The position numbers and the translations under genes are program-made. DNA of 64,000 nt. Origin: an uncultured Rubripirellula sp. (GTDB lineage: Bacteria; Planctomycetota; Planctomycetia; Pirellulales; Pirellulaceae). The DNA is taken from contig CALIBL010000014.1 of NCBI GenBank assembly GCA_938045805.1, forward strand, positions 62,001-126,000, written 5' to 3'. Below, piece after piece: positions 9,588 to 18,241 of this stretch (position 1 is the first letter of the stretch; the number at the start of each line of letters is the position of its first letter). Below the pieces are notes generated by a model. That model was not told where the DNA came from and searched no databases. It saw nothing but the letters and a program-made list of their open reading frames with translations.

Positions 9588-11333
9588 CTAGTTTGCTCCA
9601 ACCGAGACGGTGCTGGCGTTCGCGGGTCCACCTCCGCCAACTCCGGCAAGCGGATCAACCGGTGTGAGCTCATCGGGTAATTCTTCAGCGGGAACGTCTT
9701 CGAACTCTTCGCCGACTAAGTCTCTGAGCACAACGATCTGTTCCTCAATTCCTTCACGGAACTTCTTCATGTCATCCAGAGAGGAATCATTCAGAACCGT
9801 TACAACGCCCTCAAAAGCGGTGACCCATTTCTCGACAGTGGGCTTTTGTTCCGGCGTAGCTGAGGCAAGTAATCCGCCGGGAGTTTTAGTTGGAATACCT
9901 GCTGCGGGGTAGCCGGTCATTCCCAGATGAACCTGTTGCAAAACATAGTTGAGCTTTTTGCGAGTCGCGATAACCTCAGGCGGTTGCGGCTTTGCCTCAA
10001 TCGCTCCGCCGCGGCCGGACATCCCCATCATCATGTCCATTTCCATGCCCATACCCATTTCACCCATATCCATGTCCATTTCGGATCCACCGCGATCGTC
10101 CATCATTCCCATTTCATTTTCCATCATTCCCATGTCCATTCCCATTTCCATCTCACCGCCGCGCCCGGTTCTAGGCTTCGAGGTCTCCTCGGTTTTCTTT
10201 TCAAGGAAGGACTCGGGATTAACGGGTTGACTGTTATCGGGTTTTACCTTCTCCATGCGGTCATAACGTTCGATTTCGGATTCGAACGCCTGCAGAACTC
10301 GCTGCCCCCAGCTGGTGAGTACTTTCTTGGGCTCAGCCACCTGTCCCTGCATCGCAGGACCGTAGGAACCAGATTTTGCTGCTGAATAAAGTGCGATCAA
10401 ATCAGGCCGTTTCTTGTCGGTACTAATACTGACAAGTTGGGTCCCCAGAGAGTTATCTTGGTCCGCTCGCACTGTATCGAGGATATCGACTGCAAAACGC
10501 TGTAAGTATGCATGTGCTTTCGCATCCCTGCCTGCGGGTGCTGCGGAAGTTAATAGAGCGGTCATTTCCTGAGTGATCGCGGCATTGTTCGCTTGGTCGA
10601 TATCGGGGAACCCAAATCGCACATGTCGGTGAATTCCATGCAAAGCGGCCGCTCGAACACCGTCGACATTGTTCGCGTCCTGATAGAGCGACAAGAGGAT
10701 TGGCAACACCTGCCGCACCAATGGAATTGGCGGAGTCTTTGCCGCTGGGTTCGCTGCCTGTCGATCGAGGCGGCTCAGCAAAAGAATCGCGTTGATTCTC
10801 GCTGCAGGATGGTAGTTACCCTCCGCGATTCCCTTCATCGATTCAAAAAGAAGGACGGTGATCTGCTGAGCGACTTGCTGATTACTGGATCGTTGAGCAC
10901 GCACCAACAGACTTGCTGCTTCTTGGGCCACGGTGGAGATATTTTGGACCCCGTTGGGATCCGTCATTTTCGCAGGGATATAAACCTTGAAATAACCACT
11001 GACCATGGCGGGATCGCCATTGCCTGTCGATGCGTAGGACTTGGCAATCCCTTCCACACGACGAACGACTGTGGCGTCGTTGAGAGCTTCCGGCATCGCC
11101 ACTGAATCGTATGGGGTCGCCCCCTGCCCGGAGGCTTTGGATGCCATAAAGATGCCCGCAATAAAAGCCAACACAAGGATCATAAAGATCCCGAATTGGT
11201 TGGTTTTCTCGTTCTCCCGCGGAATCGCTGCCGCTACAGCCGAGGGTGAAGCCGAGCCTGAGGCTTCTGACATCGAAGAACCATCTTGGCTACCTACCGA
11301 TGCGAGCTGATTGGAAATCTGTTGGGTACTCAT
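9588..11333 (-). CDS. Single-pass membrane protein with Met/Asp-rich tract
   Basis: 581 residues from ATG 11333, which has AAGGTGA upstream; a GTG four codons earlier is less likely. About 45 polar N-terminal residues are followed by one membrane segment (QFGIFMILVLAFIAGIFMA) and then an alpha-helical, Ala/Leu-rich domain that may be HEAT/TPR-like. Near residues 395-450 lies a tract of alternating Met with Asp, Glu and Gly holding about 20 Met in 45 residues, bracketed by GRGG. A helical C-terminal part and an acidic tail follow. I recognise no family. Met-rich tracts can bind Cu(I) or Ag(I) in other proteins, but that role is inference here. A terminator follows at 9518-9548. Confidence 0.8.
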   Translation of the reverse strand: MSTQQISNQLASVGSQDGSSMSEASGSASPSAVAAAIPRENEKTNQFGIFMILVLAFIAGIFMASKASGQGATPYDSVAMPEALNDATVVRRVEGIAKSYASTGNGDPAMVSGYFKVYIPAKMTDPNGVQNISTVAQEAASLLVRAQRSSNQQVAQQITVLLFESMKGIAEGNYHPAARINAILLLSRLDRQAANPAAKTPPIPLVRQVLPILLSLYQDANNVDGVRAAALHGIHRHVRFGFPDIDQANNAAITQEMTALLTSAAPAGRDAKAHAYLQRFAVDILDTVRADQDNSLGTQLVSISTDKKRPDLIALYSAAKSGSYGPAMQGQVAEPKKVLTSWGQRVLQAFESEIERYDRMEKVKPDNSQPVNPESFLEKKTEETSKPRTGRGGEMEMGMDMGMMENEMGMMDDRGGSEMDMDMGEMGMGMEMDMMMGMSGRGGAIEAKPQPPEVIATRKKLNYVLQQVHLGMTGYPAAGIPTKTPGGLLASATPEQKPTVEKWVTAFEGVVTVLNDSSLDDMKKFREGIEEQIVVLRDLVGEEFEDVPAEELPDELTPVDPLAGVGGGGPANASTVSVGAN

Positions 11334-11697
11334 ATGCGACTTCACCTTCTGAGTGGTTGGTCGTGAAAACAGTGTTTTCGACGGAAGATAAGAATCATTA
11401 GTATCCCCGAAAGACGGCCTTTACGTCAAATATAAATCACACTCCACCGTGCTGATGGTGAAAAATCAGGCCGATTATGACCCTCGAAAATCCCAAAAAA
11501 CAGAAAAGACCTGTTCTGCCGCGAAAATTTGGCTGATTCACACCGGTAAAAACTGATCGCTGTCGGTCAACCCGAACCTGTTAGCCCGATGCAACGAGTC
11601 GAACGGAACCCACCACAGCCCCCCAAGTTGGGCAGATAGCAGTGACTCTTCAAAGAGCAGATTGACGCACTGGTTTTCAGCCAATTCGCTCGATTCG
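11334..11697. other. Intergenic region between two minus-strand genes
   Basis: 364 bp between the Met-rich gene start and the DUF1501 stop. It should hold the promoter of the Met-rich gene, but no convincing -35/-10 pair stands out. The only structure I see is a weak hairpin at 11495-11515, listed separately. I see no tRNA or credible ORF. Confidence 0.5.
11495..11515 (-). terminator. Weak possible terminator downstream of DUF1501 gene
   Basis: On the minus strand a 5-bp stem, AACAG/CTGTT, with a 7-nt loop is followed by further T residues. It is short and lies about 180 bp past the DUF1501 stop at 11698, so the assignment is tentative. Confidence 0.3.
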
Positions 11698-13143
11698 CTA
11701 GGACAAGATCTCGTCGATCACCCGCGCCGGCTCCACTCCAGTAAGTTTCTGATCAAGCCCTTGAAACGGGAAGCTTAATTGCTCGTGATTGACTCCGAGT
11801 TGATGCAAGAGGGTCGCGTGCAGATCGCGGATGGCAACCGGCTGATCCACAACGTTGTAACTAAAATCATCCGTAACCCCGTAGCTCATTCCGCCTTGGA
11901 TTCCGCCGCCAGCGAGCCATCCGGAGAAGCAGCGAGGATGATGGTCGCGACCGTAATCGTCTCGAGCCAACTTACCCTGCCCGTAAACTGTTCGACCGAA
12001 TTCGCCTGCAAACACAATCAAAGTCTCGTCGAGCAAACCTCTTGCCGCCAAATCCTGAATCAATGCCGCACTTGCCTGATCGACGTCGTAGGCCTGACCA
12101 CGGAGTTGCTTCGGCAAGATGGAATGATGATCCCAGCCTCGATGGAACAATTGAATGAACCGTACTCCGCGTTCCACCATCCTTCGCGCGAGCAGGCAAT
12201 TTCTCGCAAATGATCCATTCTTGTGAACCTCAGGGCCATATAAATCCATTGCCTCCTGGGTCTCACCAGATAGATCTGTCAACTCCGGCACGGAACTCTG
12301 CATCCGGAATGCCATCTCCTGCTGCGCGATGGTGGTGGCAATCTCCGCATCACCAATTTCCTCAAGGTGCTTTCGGTTTAGATCTCCTGTGATATCCAAC
12401 ATTCTACGCCGCACCGTCGAATCAACTCCGTTCGGGTTTGACAGGAAGAGGACGGGATCTCCATTGGTTTGAAACTTGACCCCCTGATGCTTTGACGGCA
12501 AGAAACCACTGCCCCATAGACGGCTGTAGAGACCTTGGACATTGCGTGTTCCACCGGTCCAAAACGCTGAGTTGAGAACGATAAAATCAGGTAAGTCACG
12601 ATTGATCGCCCCCAATCCGTAGCTCAGCCATGCCCCCATGCTTGCTTTCCCCGGCAATTCCGAACCAGTACACATGAAGGTCTTAGCTGGATCGTGGTTG
12701 ATCGCGTTGGTGTTAAAGCTCTTAATCATGCAGAGCCGGTCAGCCTGCTTGGCAAGATGCGGTAAGAGTTCGCTCACCCAAATCCCGTTTTCTCCGGCTT
12801 GGTTAAACTTGAACATGGTAGGAACCACAAATTGCTCTTTACCGCGAGTCATCGCGGTCACTCGCTGTCCTTTAGTGATACTCTCGGGAAGCGGTTGCTT
12901 GAATTGCTTATCAAGATCCGGTTTGTAATCGAATAAATCCAACTGACTCGGAGCTCCAGCCATGAATAAAAAGATCACGTGCTTTGCTTTCGCTGGCTTG
13001 GTCTGAGCCTTTGCGTTCTGAGGAAGCAAGGTCCCCAATGCCGTAGCACCGAGCCCCATTCGGGATGCTTGTAATAGTTGCCGCCGCGTTAAAAGTTGAT
13101 CGAGTGCAGATGGCACCACGGTTTCACCTTTCATCAGTCTCAT
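11698..13143 (-). CDS. DUF1501 family protein with twin-arginine signal
   Basis: 481 residues. The N-terminus has a Tat-like signal, TRRQLLQASRMGLGATALG, so the protein is probably exported folded. The body belongs to DUF1501, a sulfatase/alkaline-phosphatase-like fold common in planctomycetes: KHVIFLFMAGAPSQLDLFD near the start, GLYSRLWGSGFLPS, RFIQLFHRGWDHH, and FAGEFGRT with DHHP later. The biochemical role of DUF1501 is not established. The gene starts 57 bp after the PSCyt1 gene at 13201 on the same strand. This pairing recurs in planctomycete genomes, so the two are likely co-transcribed and work together. Confidence 0.9.
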   Translation of the reverse strand: MRLMKGETVVPSALDQLLTRRQLLQASRMGLGATALGTLLPQNAKAQTKPAKAKHVIFLFMAGAPSQLDLFDYKPDLDKQFKQPLPESITKGQRVTAMTRGKEQFVVPTMFKFNQAGENGIWVSELLPHLAKQADRLCMIKSFNTNAINHDPAKTFMCTGSELPGKASMGAWLSYGLGAINRDLPDFIVLNSAFWTGGTRNVQGLYSRLWGSGFLPSKHQGVKFQTNGDPVLFLSNPNGVDSTVRRRMLDITGDLNRKHLEEIGDAEIATTIAQQEMAFRMQSSVPELTDLSGETQEAMDLYGPEVHKNGSFARNCLLARRMVERGVRFIQLFHRGWDHHSILPKQLRGQAYDVDQASAALIQDLAARGLLDETLIVFAGEFGRTVYGQGKLARDDYGRDHHPRCFSGWLAGGGIQGGMSYGVTDDFSYNVVDQPVAIRDLHATLLHQLGVNHEQLSFPFQGLDQKLTGVEPARVIDEILS

Positions 13144-13200
13144 CCAATTTGGGGTTTGGCTTTTTCAACATAGCTCTTTGACGCCAAAAAACGGTCAACC

Positions 13201-15738
13201 TCAAGAACGGGTCTTCGCAATGTCTAAGTTGAACACCGCGTTGACCAACATGGTCCAAGCTGCTAGCCGTTCGTCTTCGATCCCTTCACCGCCCGCCGAA
13301 CGCACCAACTCAGCCGCCAAGTTGGGATTCGACTCGTAATACGACTCAAAGTCTGATAAAGCCGAAAGTAGCATCTGCCTCTCGGACTCATCGGGTAGCC
13401 GACCTGTAATCCGTTCATAGAGATCCGCAATCGAGTCCGGCGACTCATTCAAACAGATCTCAACAGCAAGCGTCTTGGCTGAATCCAAGGCTTGCTCTTC
13501 ATTCATCAACAACAAGGCCTGTAGTGGAGTGTTTGTTCTCTCCCTGCGTGCTACACACTCTTCTCTCGCCGGTGCATTGAGTATCGTCATCTGAGGCGGA
13601 GGAAGTCCTCGCTTCCAAAAGGTATAAACACTCCGACGAAGGATATTATCCCCCTCATCGGCCACAAAGCGATTGGGAAAAGAACTTGGCAAAGCCACCG
13701 ATTGCCATAGCCCTTCAGGCTGCGGCGGCTTCACACTCTTTCCTCCAATGTCCTCTTTCAAAAGACCGCTCACGGCAAGCATCTGATCGCGGATCACTTC
13801 CGCATCAAGACGATATCGGGAGCCTCGGGCAAGCAGTCGATTCTCGGGATCCTTCGCATATTGCTCCGGACTCGCTTCGCTACGCTGCCGGTAGGTTTGC
13901 GACATCACCATGAGCTTCATCAAACTTTTGACATCCCAACCAGAGTCGACAAATGCAGAAGCGAGGTAATCTAAAAGGTCAGGGTGACTCGGCCATTCAC
14001 CCTGAGCCCCGAGGTCCTCTGACGTCTTTACAAGACCGACACCAAACAGCTGCTGCCAATAACGATTCACTGTGACTCGAGCGGTAAGTGGGTGCTCAGG
14101 GGAGACTAGCCACTGGGCAAAATCCAACCGTGTTGCCTCCCCCGGATTTGCCATCTCTAGCGGTGGCAGGAATGCTGGGGTTCCGCGTTGAACCTCCTCC
14201 CCTAGTTGGTCGTAGGCCCCACGAATCATAACGTGCGATGGCCGCCTCTCGGATCGCTCCTTCATCACCATTGCTGCGGGTATCTCGAGTAACAAACGAT
14301 TTCGTCGATCGGTCAACGATTTGATCTGTGTACTAAGCTGTTCCAGCTTTGCCGTTTTGCTCTCCCGCTCCGCGGAAACATCCTGCTTCGACGGTGTTTC
14401 ACTTTGCTCGGCGCCATCCTTCGTTGAGGTATCGGTAGCCTCTGTCTCGCCTGAAGTCTTTTCCGGATTCGCGGCAAACCACTTCTTCAAGGCTTCATGC
14501 TCACCGTTGGCCGAAGCGAGTTGCATCTCGATTTCTGCTCGCTGCTGCCGCTGTTCAGCTGAAGGTAACTCAATGTACGGGGGCTGAAGTCCACGCTGAA
14601 AATCTGTCCCTGAACGACCACCCGTCTCTGGGGTCGCGTCAAGGTTGTTGAAGAACGCATACAGCTGATAAAACTCTTTGGCGGTGATCGGATCATACTT
14701 ATGGTCATGGCAAACAGCGCATCCGACGGTTAGCCCCATGAAAGCGGTACCGACAGCCGTTACACGATCGATCACATTCCTCGCAAGACTTTCCTCGGGC
14801 AACATCGTCCCACGATCGATGATCATGTGAAGACGATTGAAGCCTGACGCGGTCAACTGATCGTCCGAAGCTTCCGGGAGTAGGTCACCGGCAACTTGAT
14901 CACGTACAAACTCATCGTATGGCAGATTGCGGTTAAATGACCGAATCACCCAAGTGCGATAGGGTGTTAGGTCTCGGTAATGGTCATGGTGAATCCCATT
15001 GGTGTCCGCGAACCTCACTAGATCTAACCAATAGCGAGCCATATGCTCGCCATATCGAGAAGACTTCAGATAATAGTCAACGATTTTTTCATAGGCATCG
15101 TTTGATTCGTCAGCGAGGAAAGTCTCAAGCTCGTCCGGACTCGGAGGCAGTCCGGTCAAGTCCAGTGCCAAGCGACGAATCAACGTTCGACGATCCGCAG
15201 CGGGCGATGGCTCGACTCCTTCACGCACATGCCGGCGAGCGACAAAATGATCAATCGCATTGAGCGCCCACGTATCCCCCTCAGCATCTAACGCGGGCAC
15301 CTCTGGTTTTTGGATCGGAGTGAACGCCCAAAAGGATTCATATTCAGCTCCCTGATCAACCCAAAGGCGAAAGCGATCCACCTCTTCGGGAGTTAGCGGC
15401 TCCTTGTGCGAATCCGGCGGTGGCATTACCACATCCGGATCGCTCGAGGTAATGCGTTCAATCAACTCGCTCGTCTCAGCGTCACCGCCTCCGAGCATCT
15501 CGGCGGTATGCCCCTGATCATCCAACTGATCAAGACGCAAATCGGCTTTCCGATCCGCTTCATCTGGCCCGTGGCAGTGAAAACATCGATCCGCGAGTAT
15601 CGGTCGAATGTCTCGATTGAAGCCAATCTCCTGCTCCGCCCCATGAGAAAACGGCAATATGACAGCATGGGACGCGACAGAGACGCCAAAAAGCAGCCAG
15701 AGCTCGGATGAAAAACGCGACTTAAAAATCGATTTCAT
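13201..15738 (-). CDS. PSCyt1/DUF1549/DUF1553 cytochrome protein
   Basis: 845 residues. A signal peptide (residues about 12-33) is followed by a planctomycete-type cytochrome c domain (PSCyt1) with CFHCH at 52-56 in ILADRCFHCHGPDEADRKADL. A DUF1549 domain follows (FVARRHVREGVEPSPAADR, LALDLTGLPPSPDE, YGEHMARYWLDLVRFADTNG). A central low-complexity coiled-coil insert near residues 415-470 precedes the C-terminal DUF1553 domain (NRYWQQLFGVGLVKTSEDLG, RRSVYTFWKR, TPLQALLLMNEEQ). The pairing with DUF1501 suggests an exported redox/hydrolytic system for complex carbohydrate. That is a common inference and not demonstrated. Start ATG 15738 has a purine-rich AGGAG-containing leader. Confidence 0.92.
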   Translation of the reverse strand: MKSIFKSRFSSELWLLFGVSVASHAVILPFSHGAEQEIGFNRDIRPILADRCFHCHGPDEADRKADLRLDQLDDQGHTAEMLGGGDAETSELIERITSSDPDVVMPPPDSHKEPLTPEEVDRFRLWVDQGAEYESFWAFTPIQKPEVPALDAEGDTWALNAIDHFVARRHVREGVEPSPAADRRTLIRRLALDLTGLPPSPDELETFLADESNDAYEKIVDYYLKSSRYGEHMARYWLDLVRFADTNGIHHDHYRDLTPYRTWVIRSFNRNLPYDEFVRDQVAGDLLPEASDDQLTASGFNRLHMIIDRGTMLPEESLARNVIDRVTAVGTAFMGLTVGCAVCHDHKYDPITAKEFYQLYAFFNNLDATPETGGRSGTDFQRGLQPPYIELPSAEQRQQRAEIEMQLASANGEHEALKKWFAANPEKTSGETEATDTSTKDGAEQSETPSKQDVSAERESKTAKLEQLSTQIKSLTDRRNRLLLEIPAAMVMKERSERRPSHVMIRGAYDQLGEEVQRGTPAFLPPLEMANPGEATRLDFAQWLVSPEHPLTARVTVNRYWQQLFGVGLVKTSEDLGAQGEWPSHPDLLDYLASAFVDSGWDVKSLMKLMVMSQTYRQRSEASPEQYAKDPENRLLARGSRYRLDAEVIRDQMLAVSGLLKEDIGGKSVKPPQPEGLWQSVALPSSFPNRFVADEGDNILRRSVYTFWKRGLPPPQMTILNAPAREECVARRERTNTPLQALLLMNEEQALDSAKTLAVEICLNESPDSIADLYERITGRLPDESERQMLLSALSDFESYYESNPNLAAELVRSAGGEGIEDERLAAWTMLVNAVFNLDIAKTRS

Positions 15739-16085
15739 CTTTTCCGATTTCTCCTAAGATCGTTACAAAGCCAGCAAATCAACGGCGAGTCAAAATCACT
15801 ACTCGACCCAACGCAGCACCTAGCCACCAAAGATCTGCGACTCCTAAACCGGCGTCGCATCGCCTGACTCTCTATCTTACCCGATATTCTGGACGATTAC
15901 CCAACAACGCAGCCCCGTCTAAAGTAGCGCCGCCAAAAATTGGGATCGGTAATATTTAGACGGGTACGTCAGTCGCACTTAACCGTCATTGACGCCTCGG
16001 GTACACTTCTCGCGGAGCATCGAGCACATGTTGCAGAACTATGCACGAAATTCTTACATCCAAGTACGAGGTACAGGAGTTCAAA
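15739..16085. other. Divergent intergenic region
   Basis: 347 bp between the divergently transcribed PSCyt1 gene and the carbonic anhydrase gene. Promoters for both should lie here. I could not identify a convincing -35/-10 pair, operator or structured RNA. The carbonic anhydrase ribosome-binding site AGGAG is at 16075-16079. Confidence 0.5.
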
Positions 16086-16754
16086 ATGCAAAAGTTAGTG
16101 GACGGCATCCAACAGTTTCAAGCAGATGGGTTCAAAAAGGATCAGCAACTATTCGAAACGCTTGCAGGCGGCCAAAATCCTCTAGCCCTCTTCATCACCT
16201 GCTCGGACTCCCGCATTGACCCAAACCTGATTACGCAAACCAAGCCGGGTGAACTGTTTGTTCAGAGGACGGCAGGCAATGTCGTTCCCGCCTACGGCAG
16301 CTTACTCGGTGGCGAGGCGTGTACGATTGAGTACGCTGTGGCGGCTTTGAAAGTCAAAGATATTGTCATCTGCGGGCACTCACACTGCGGTGCCATGGCA
16401 GGGCTCCTAACGCCTGAAGCGATCGAGAAGCTCCCTGCAGTTAAGGCCTATCTGGAACATGCGGAAGCCACTCGACGCATCGTCGAAGAAAACTACGGCG
16501 ATGTCGAAGATCCCAGCCTCCGCTTGATGGCTGCTGTACAAGAGAACGTGCTGGTACAACTAGAAAACCTCAAAACACATCCAACGGTCGCCGCTGCGGT
16601 AGGGCGAGGCGACCTGAACCTCCATGGCTGGGTCTACAAATTTGAAACGGGTGAGGTTTTCAGCTACGAGACAGACCAAAACAAGTACGTTCCGCTCAGC
16701 AACGAGTCAGCCGGTACCGCCGAGGTTGCTCGAGGATGTTTGCCGACGATCTAG
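16086..16754 (+). CDS. Beta-class carbonic anhydrase
   Basis: 222 residues, the usual bacterial beta-CA length. It interconverts CO2 and bicarbonate in the cytoplasm. The zinc ligands are all visible: Cys39 and Asp41 in CSDSRIDP (with Arg43 of the Asp-Arg dyad), and His98 and Cys101 in [29 protein letters not shown] is the family core. I chose ATG 16086 because AGGAG lies 6 nt upstream. An in-frame ATG at 16041 has no such site. A perfect terminator stem follows at 16779-16830. Neighbours suggest no specific metabolic link. Confidence 0.95.
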   Translation: MQKLVDGIQQFQADGFKKDQQLFETLAGGQNPLALFITCSDSRIDPNLITQTKPGELFVQRTAGNVVPAYGSLLGGEACTIEYAVAALKVKDIVICGHSHCGAMAGLLTPEAIEKLPAVKAYLEHAEATRRIVEENYGDVEDPSLRLMAAVQENVLVQLENLKTHPTVAAAVGRGDLNLHGWVYKFETGEVFSYETDQNKYVPLSNESAGTAEVARGCLPTI

Positions 16755-16778
16755 AAATTGATACATCATTAATGGTTC

Positions 16779-16830
16779 AAAAAAGGGCAAGACTCACATC
16801 GCTTCGCGAAAATGGGTAGTGCCCTTTTTT
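16779..16830. terminator. Bidirectional terminator between carbonic anhydrase and esterase genes
   Basis: A perfect 11-bp inverted repeat, AAAAAAGGGCA at 16779-16789 and TGCCCTTTTTT at 16820-16830. The A and T runs give a U tract on either strand, so it can end both the carbonic anhydrase transcript and the convergent esterase transcript. Confidence 0.88.
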
Positions 16831-16860
16831 ACGTTGGGGAACCGAGTAAGGGATCTGCAC

Positions 16861-16905
16861 GTTGTCGATAGCCCAATTGTCGATAACCCAGTTGTCGATC
16901 GGACT
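16861..16905. repeat. Three-copy 15-bp tandem repeat
   Basis: GTTGTCGATAGCCCA (16861-16875), ATTGTCGATAACCCA (16876-16890) and GTTGTCGATCGGACT (16891-16905) share the core TTGTCGAT with an exact 15-bp period. It lies between the terminator and the stop codon of the esterase gene. Function is unknown. It may be replication slippage. Confidence 0.85.
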
Positions 16906-16912
16906 GGAGAGA

Positions 16913-17842
16913 TTACAGACTTAGGATCCACTGGACTGAATCCTTCTGCCACCGATCCCACATTGGTCCTTTATAGCCATTGAGACCATGCCCGCCCGAT
17001 TCAAGCTCTAATAACACAGAGGGTACACCATGTTGACGCAGCGCACGATCCAATAAGCGGCTGTTCTCAATCGGCACCGGACGGTCATCGAGTGCGTGTG
17101 CCATAAAGATCGGCGGCGTCTCGGCTGAGACCTGTTTCTCGTTTGAGTACAACTCGATCAAGTCAGCTGTGGGATCGGGGCCAAGTAAATTGCTTTTACT
17201 ACCACCATGCGTCGACTCGCCCATCGTCACAACGGGGTAAACGAGCACACCGAAGTCAGGTCTGCAGCTTACCCGCTCGACAGGATCGAGCGACGAGGGA
17301 TCACCCGCATCGAAATGAGTTGCTGCAGTCGAGGCGAGATGACCACCGGCTGAGAACCCCATGATCCCGATGCGCTGCGGATCGAGCCCCAACGAGTCTG
17401 CTCGATTTCGCACCAAACGAATCGCACGCTGCGCATCAAGGAGCGGTACGGCATGACGATGCTTGGGAAGCCTGTATTCGAGCACCACACCGGTGATACC
17501 GAAGCCATTCAACCAACTTGCAATTCCGTGTCCCTCCGGCCCCACGACCAAACCTCCGTAACCACCGCCGGGGCATATCACCACCGCAGTTCCATTGGCT
17601 TTGACCGGCTGATGCATTGTGATGTAGGCATTCTCCGACTCAACGGGTAATCGCTCTTCATCGCCGATCGGAGCAGAACGCTCCCACAGCGCTATGCGCT
17701 CCGGTCGTTCCTGCTCAGCCTTGGCTCCTTCACTCGAATCGCTACCTTGCCCACGAGACACCACGGGGTAAACAGTCATGATCAGAAGGAAAATCAAACA
17801 TCGACGAATGCACAACGACATGGTGATTGATCGTTCAAACAT
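16913..17842 (-). CDS. Exported alpha/beta-hydrolase (esterase/acetylxylan-esterase-like)
   Basis: 309 residues from ATG 17842, chosen because GAGGAG lies 7 nt upstream. ATG 17821 and a longer reading from 17893 are alternatives. A signal peptide (about residues 8-30, SLCIRRCLIFLLIMTVYPVVS) precedes an alpha/beta-hydrolase. The oxyanion motif CPGGGYGGL, the nucleophile elbow GFSAGGHLAS, an Asp in ALDDRPVP and the His in SGGHGL complete a catalytic triad. The pattern matches BD-FAE/acetylxylan-esterase-like enzymes of carbohydrate degraders. It is probably a periplasmic polysaccharide deacetylase. The precise substrate is not determinable. Confidence 0.85.
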   Translation of the reverse strand: MFERSITMSLCIRRCLIFLLIMTVYPVVSRGQGSDSSEGAKAEQERPERIALWERSAPIGDEERLPVESENAYITMHQPVKANGTAVVICPGGGYGGLVVGPEGHGIASWLNGFGITGVVLEYRLPKHRHAVPLLDAQRAIRLVRNRADSLGLDPQRIGIMGFSAGGHLASTAATHFDAGDPSSLDPVERVSCRPDFGVLVYPVVTMGESTHGGSKSNLLGPDPTADLIELYSNEKQVSAETPPIFMAHALDDRPVPIENSRLLDRALRQHGVPSVLLELESGGHGLNGYKGPMWDRWQKDSVQWILSL

Positions 17843-18241
17843 CCCTAATCTCCTCAAACCAAAACCAACAAAATGATGAAGAAAAGATGACACGCACCAA
17901 TGCCGGTCATGGATGCCAAAGTTGCGTGCCGATCACCCACGAACAATAAATGATACGCCACGACGAAGATGAAACGGTGAAGGTCGAACAGGTGACGAAA
18001 ACCATTAATCGGCGGCGGGCCACTCCATCAATAGATCGCTGCAAACATCTCTGGGCTAGTCCCCTCCATCACTCGCAGCGTCTCTTCTTGACAACTTGAC
18101 GATCAAAACATCCGACGATTTCAGGTTTTAAACACACGAATCAGATAAACTAAAAAGAGAGATTGACCGAGCAGAGAAAAAGGCACTGACCATTCGGACT
18201 TGAGCCGAGGCGAGTTGCCATCTCAAAAACATGAAGCCAAC
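17843..18241. other. Divergent intergenic region
   Basis: 399 bp between the esterase gene (minus) and the unknown gene at 18242 (plus). Two TTGAC motifs near 18089-18105 could be -35 elements, but I see no -10 at proper spacing. No tRNA, repeat or credible ORF is visible. Confidence 0.45.

Noticed and set aside
9565..9600. tRNA-like GGTTCGAGC arm
   Set aside because: No acceptor, D or anticodon stems of proper length can be drawn around it.
9927..10385. 152-residue His/Ser-rich frame opposite the Met-rich gene
   Set aside because: It is the complement of the Met/Asp tract codons (CAT repeats on the plus strand), so it is a shadow.
18085..18110. TTGACA-like -35 elements before 18242
   Set aside because: No matching -10 at 16-18 bp spacing was found.
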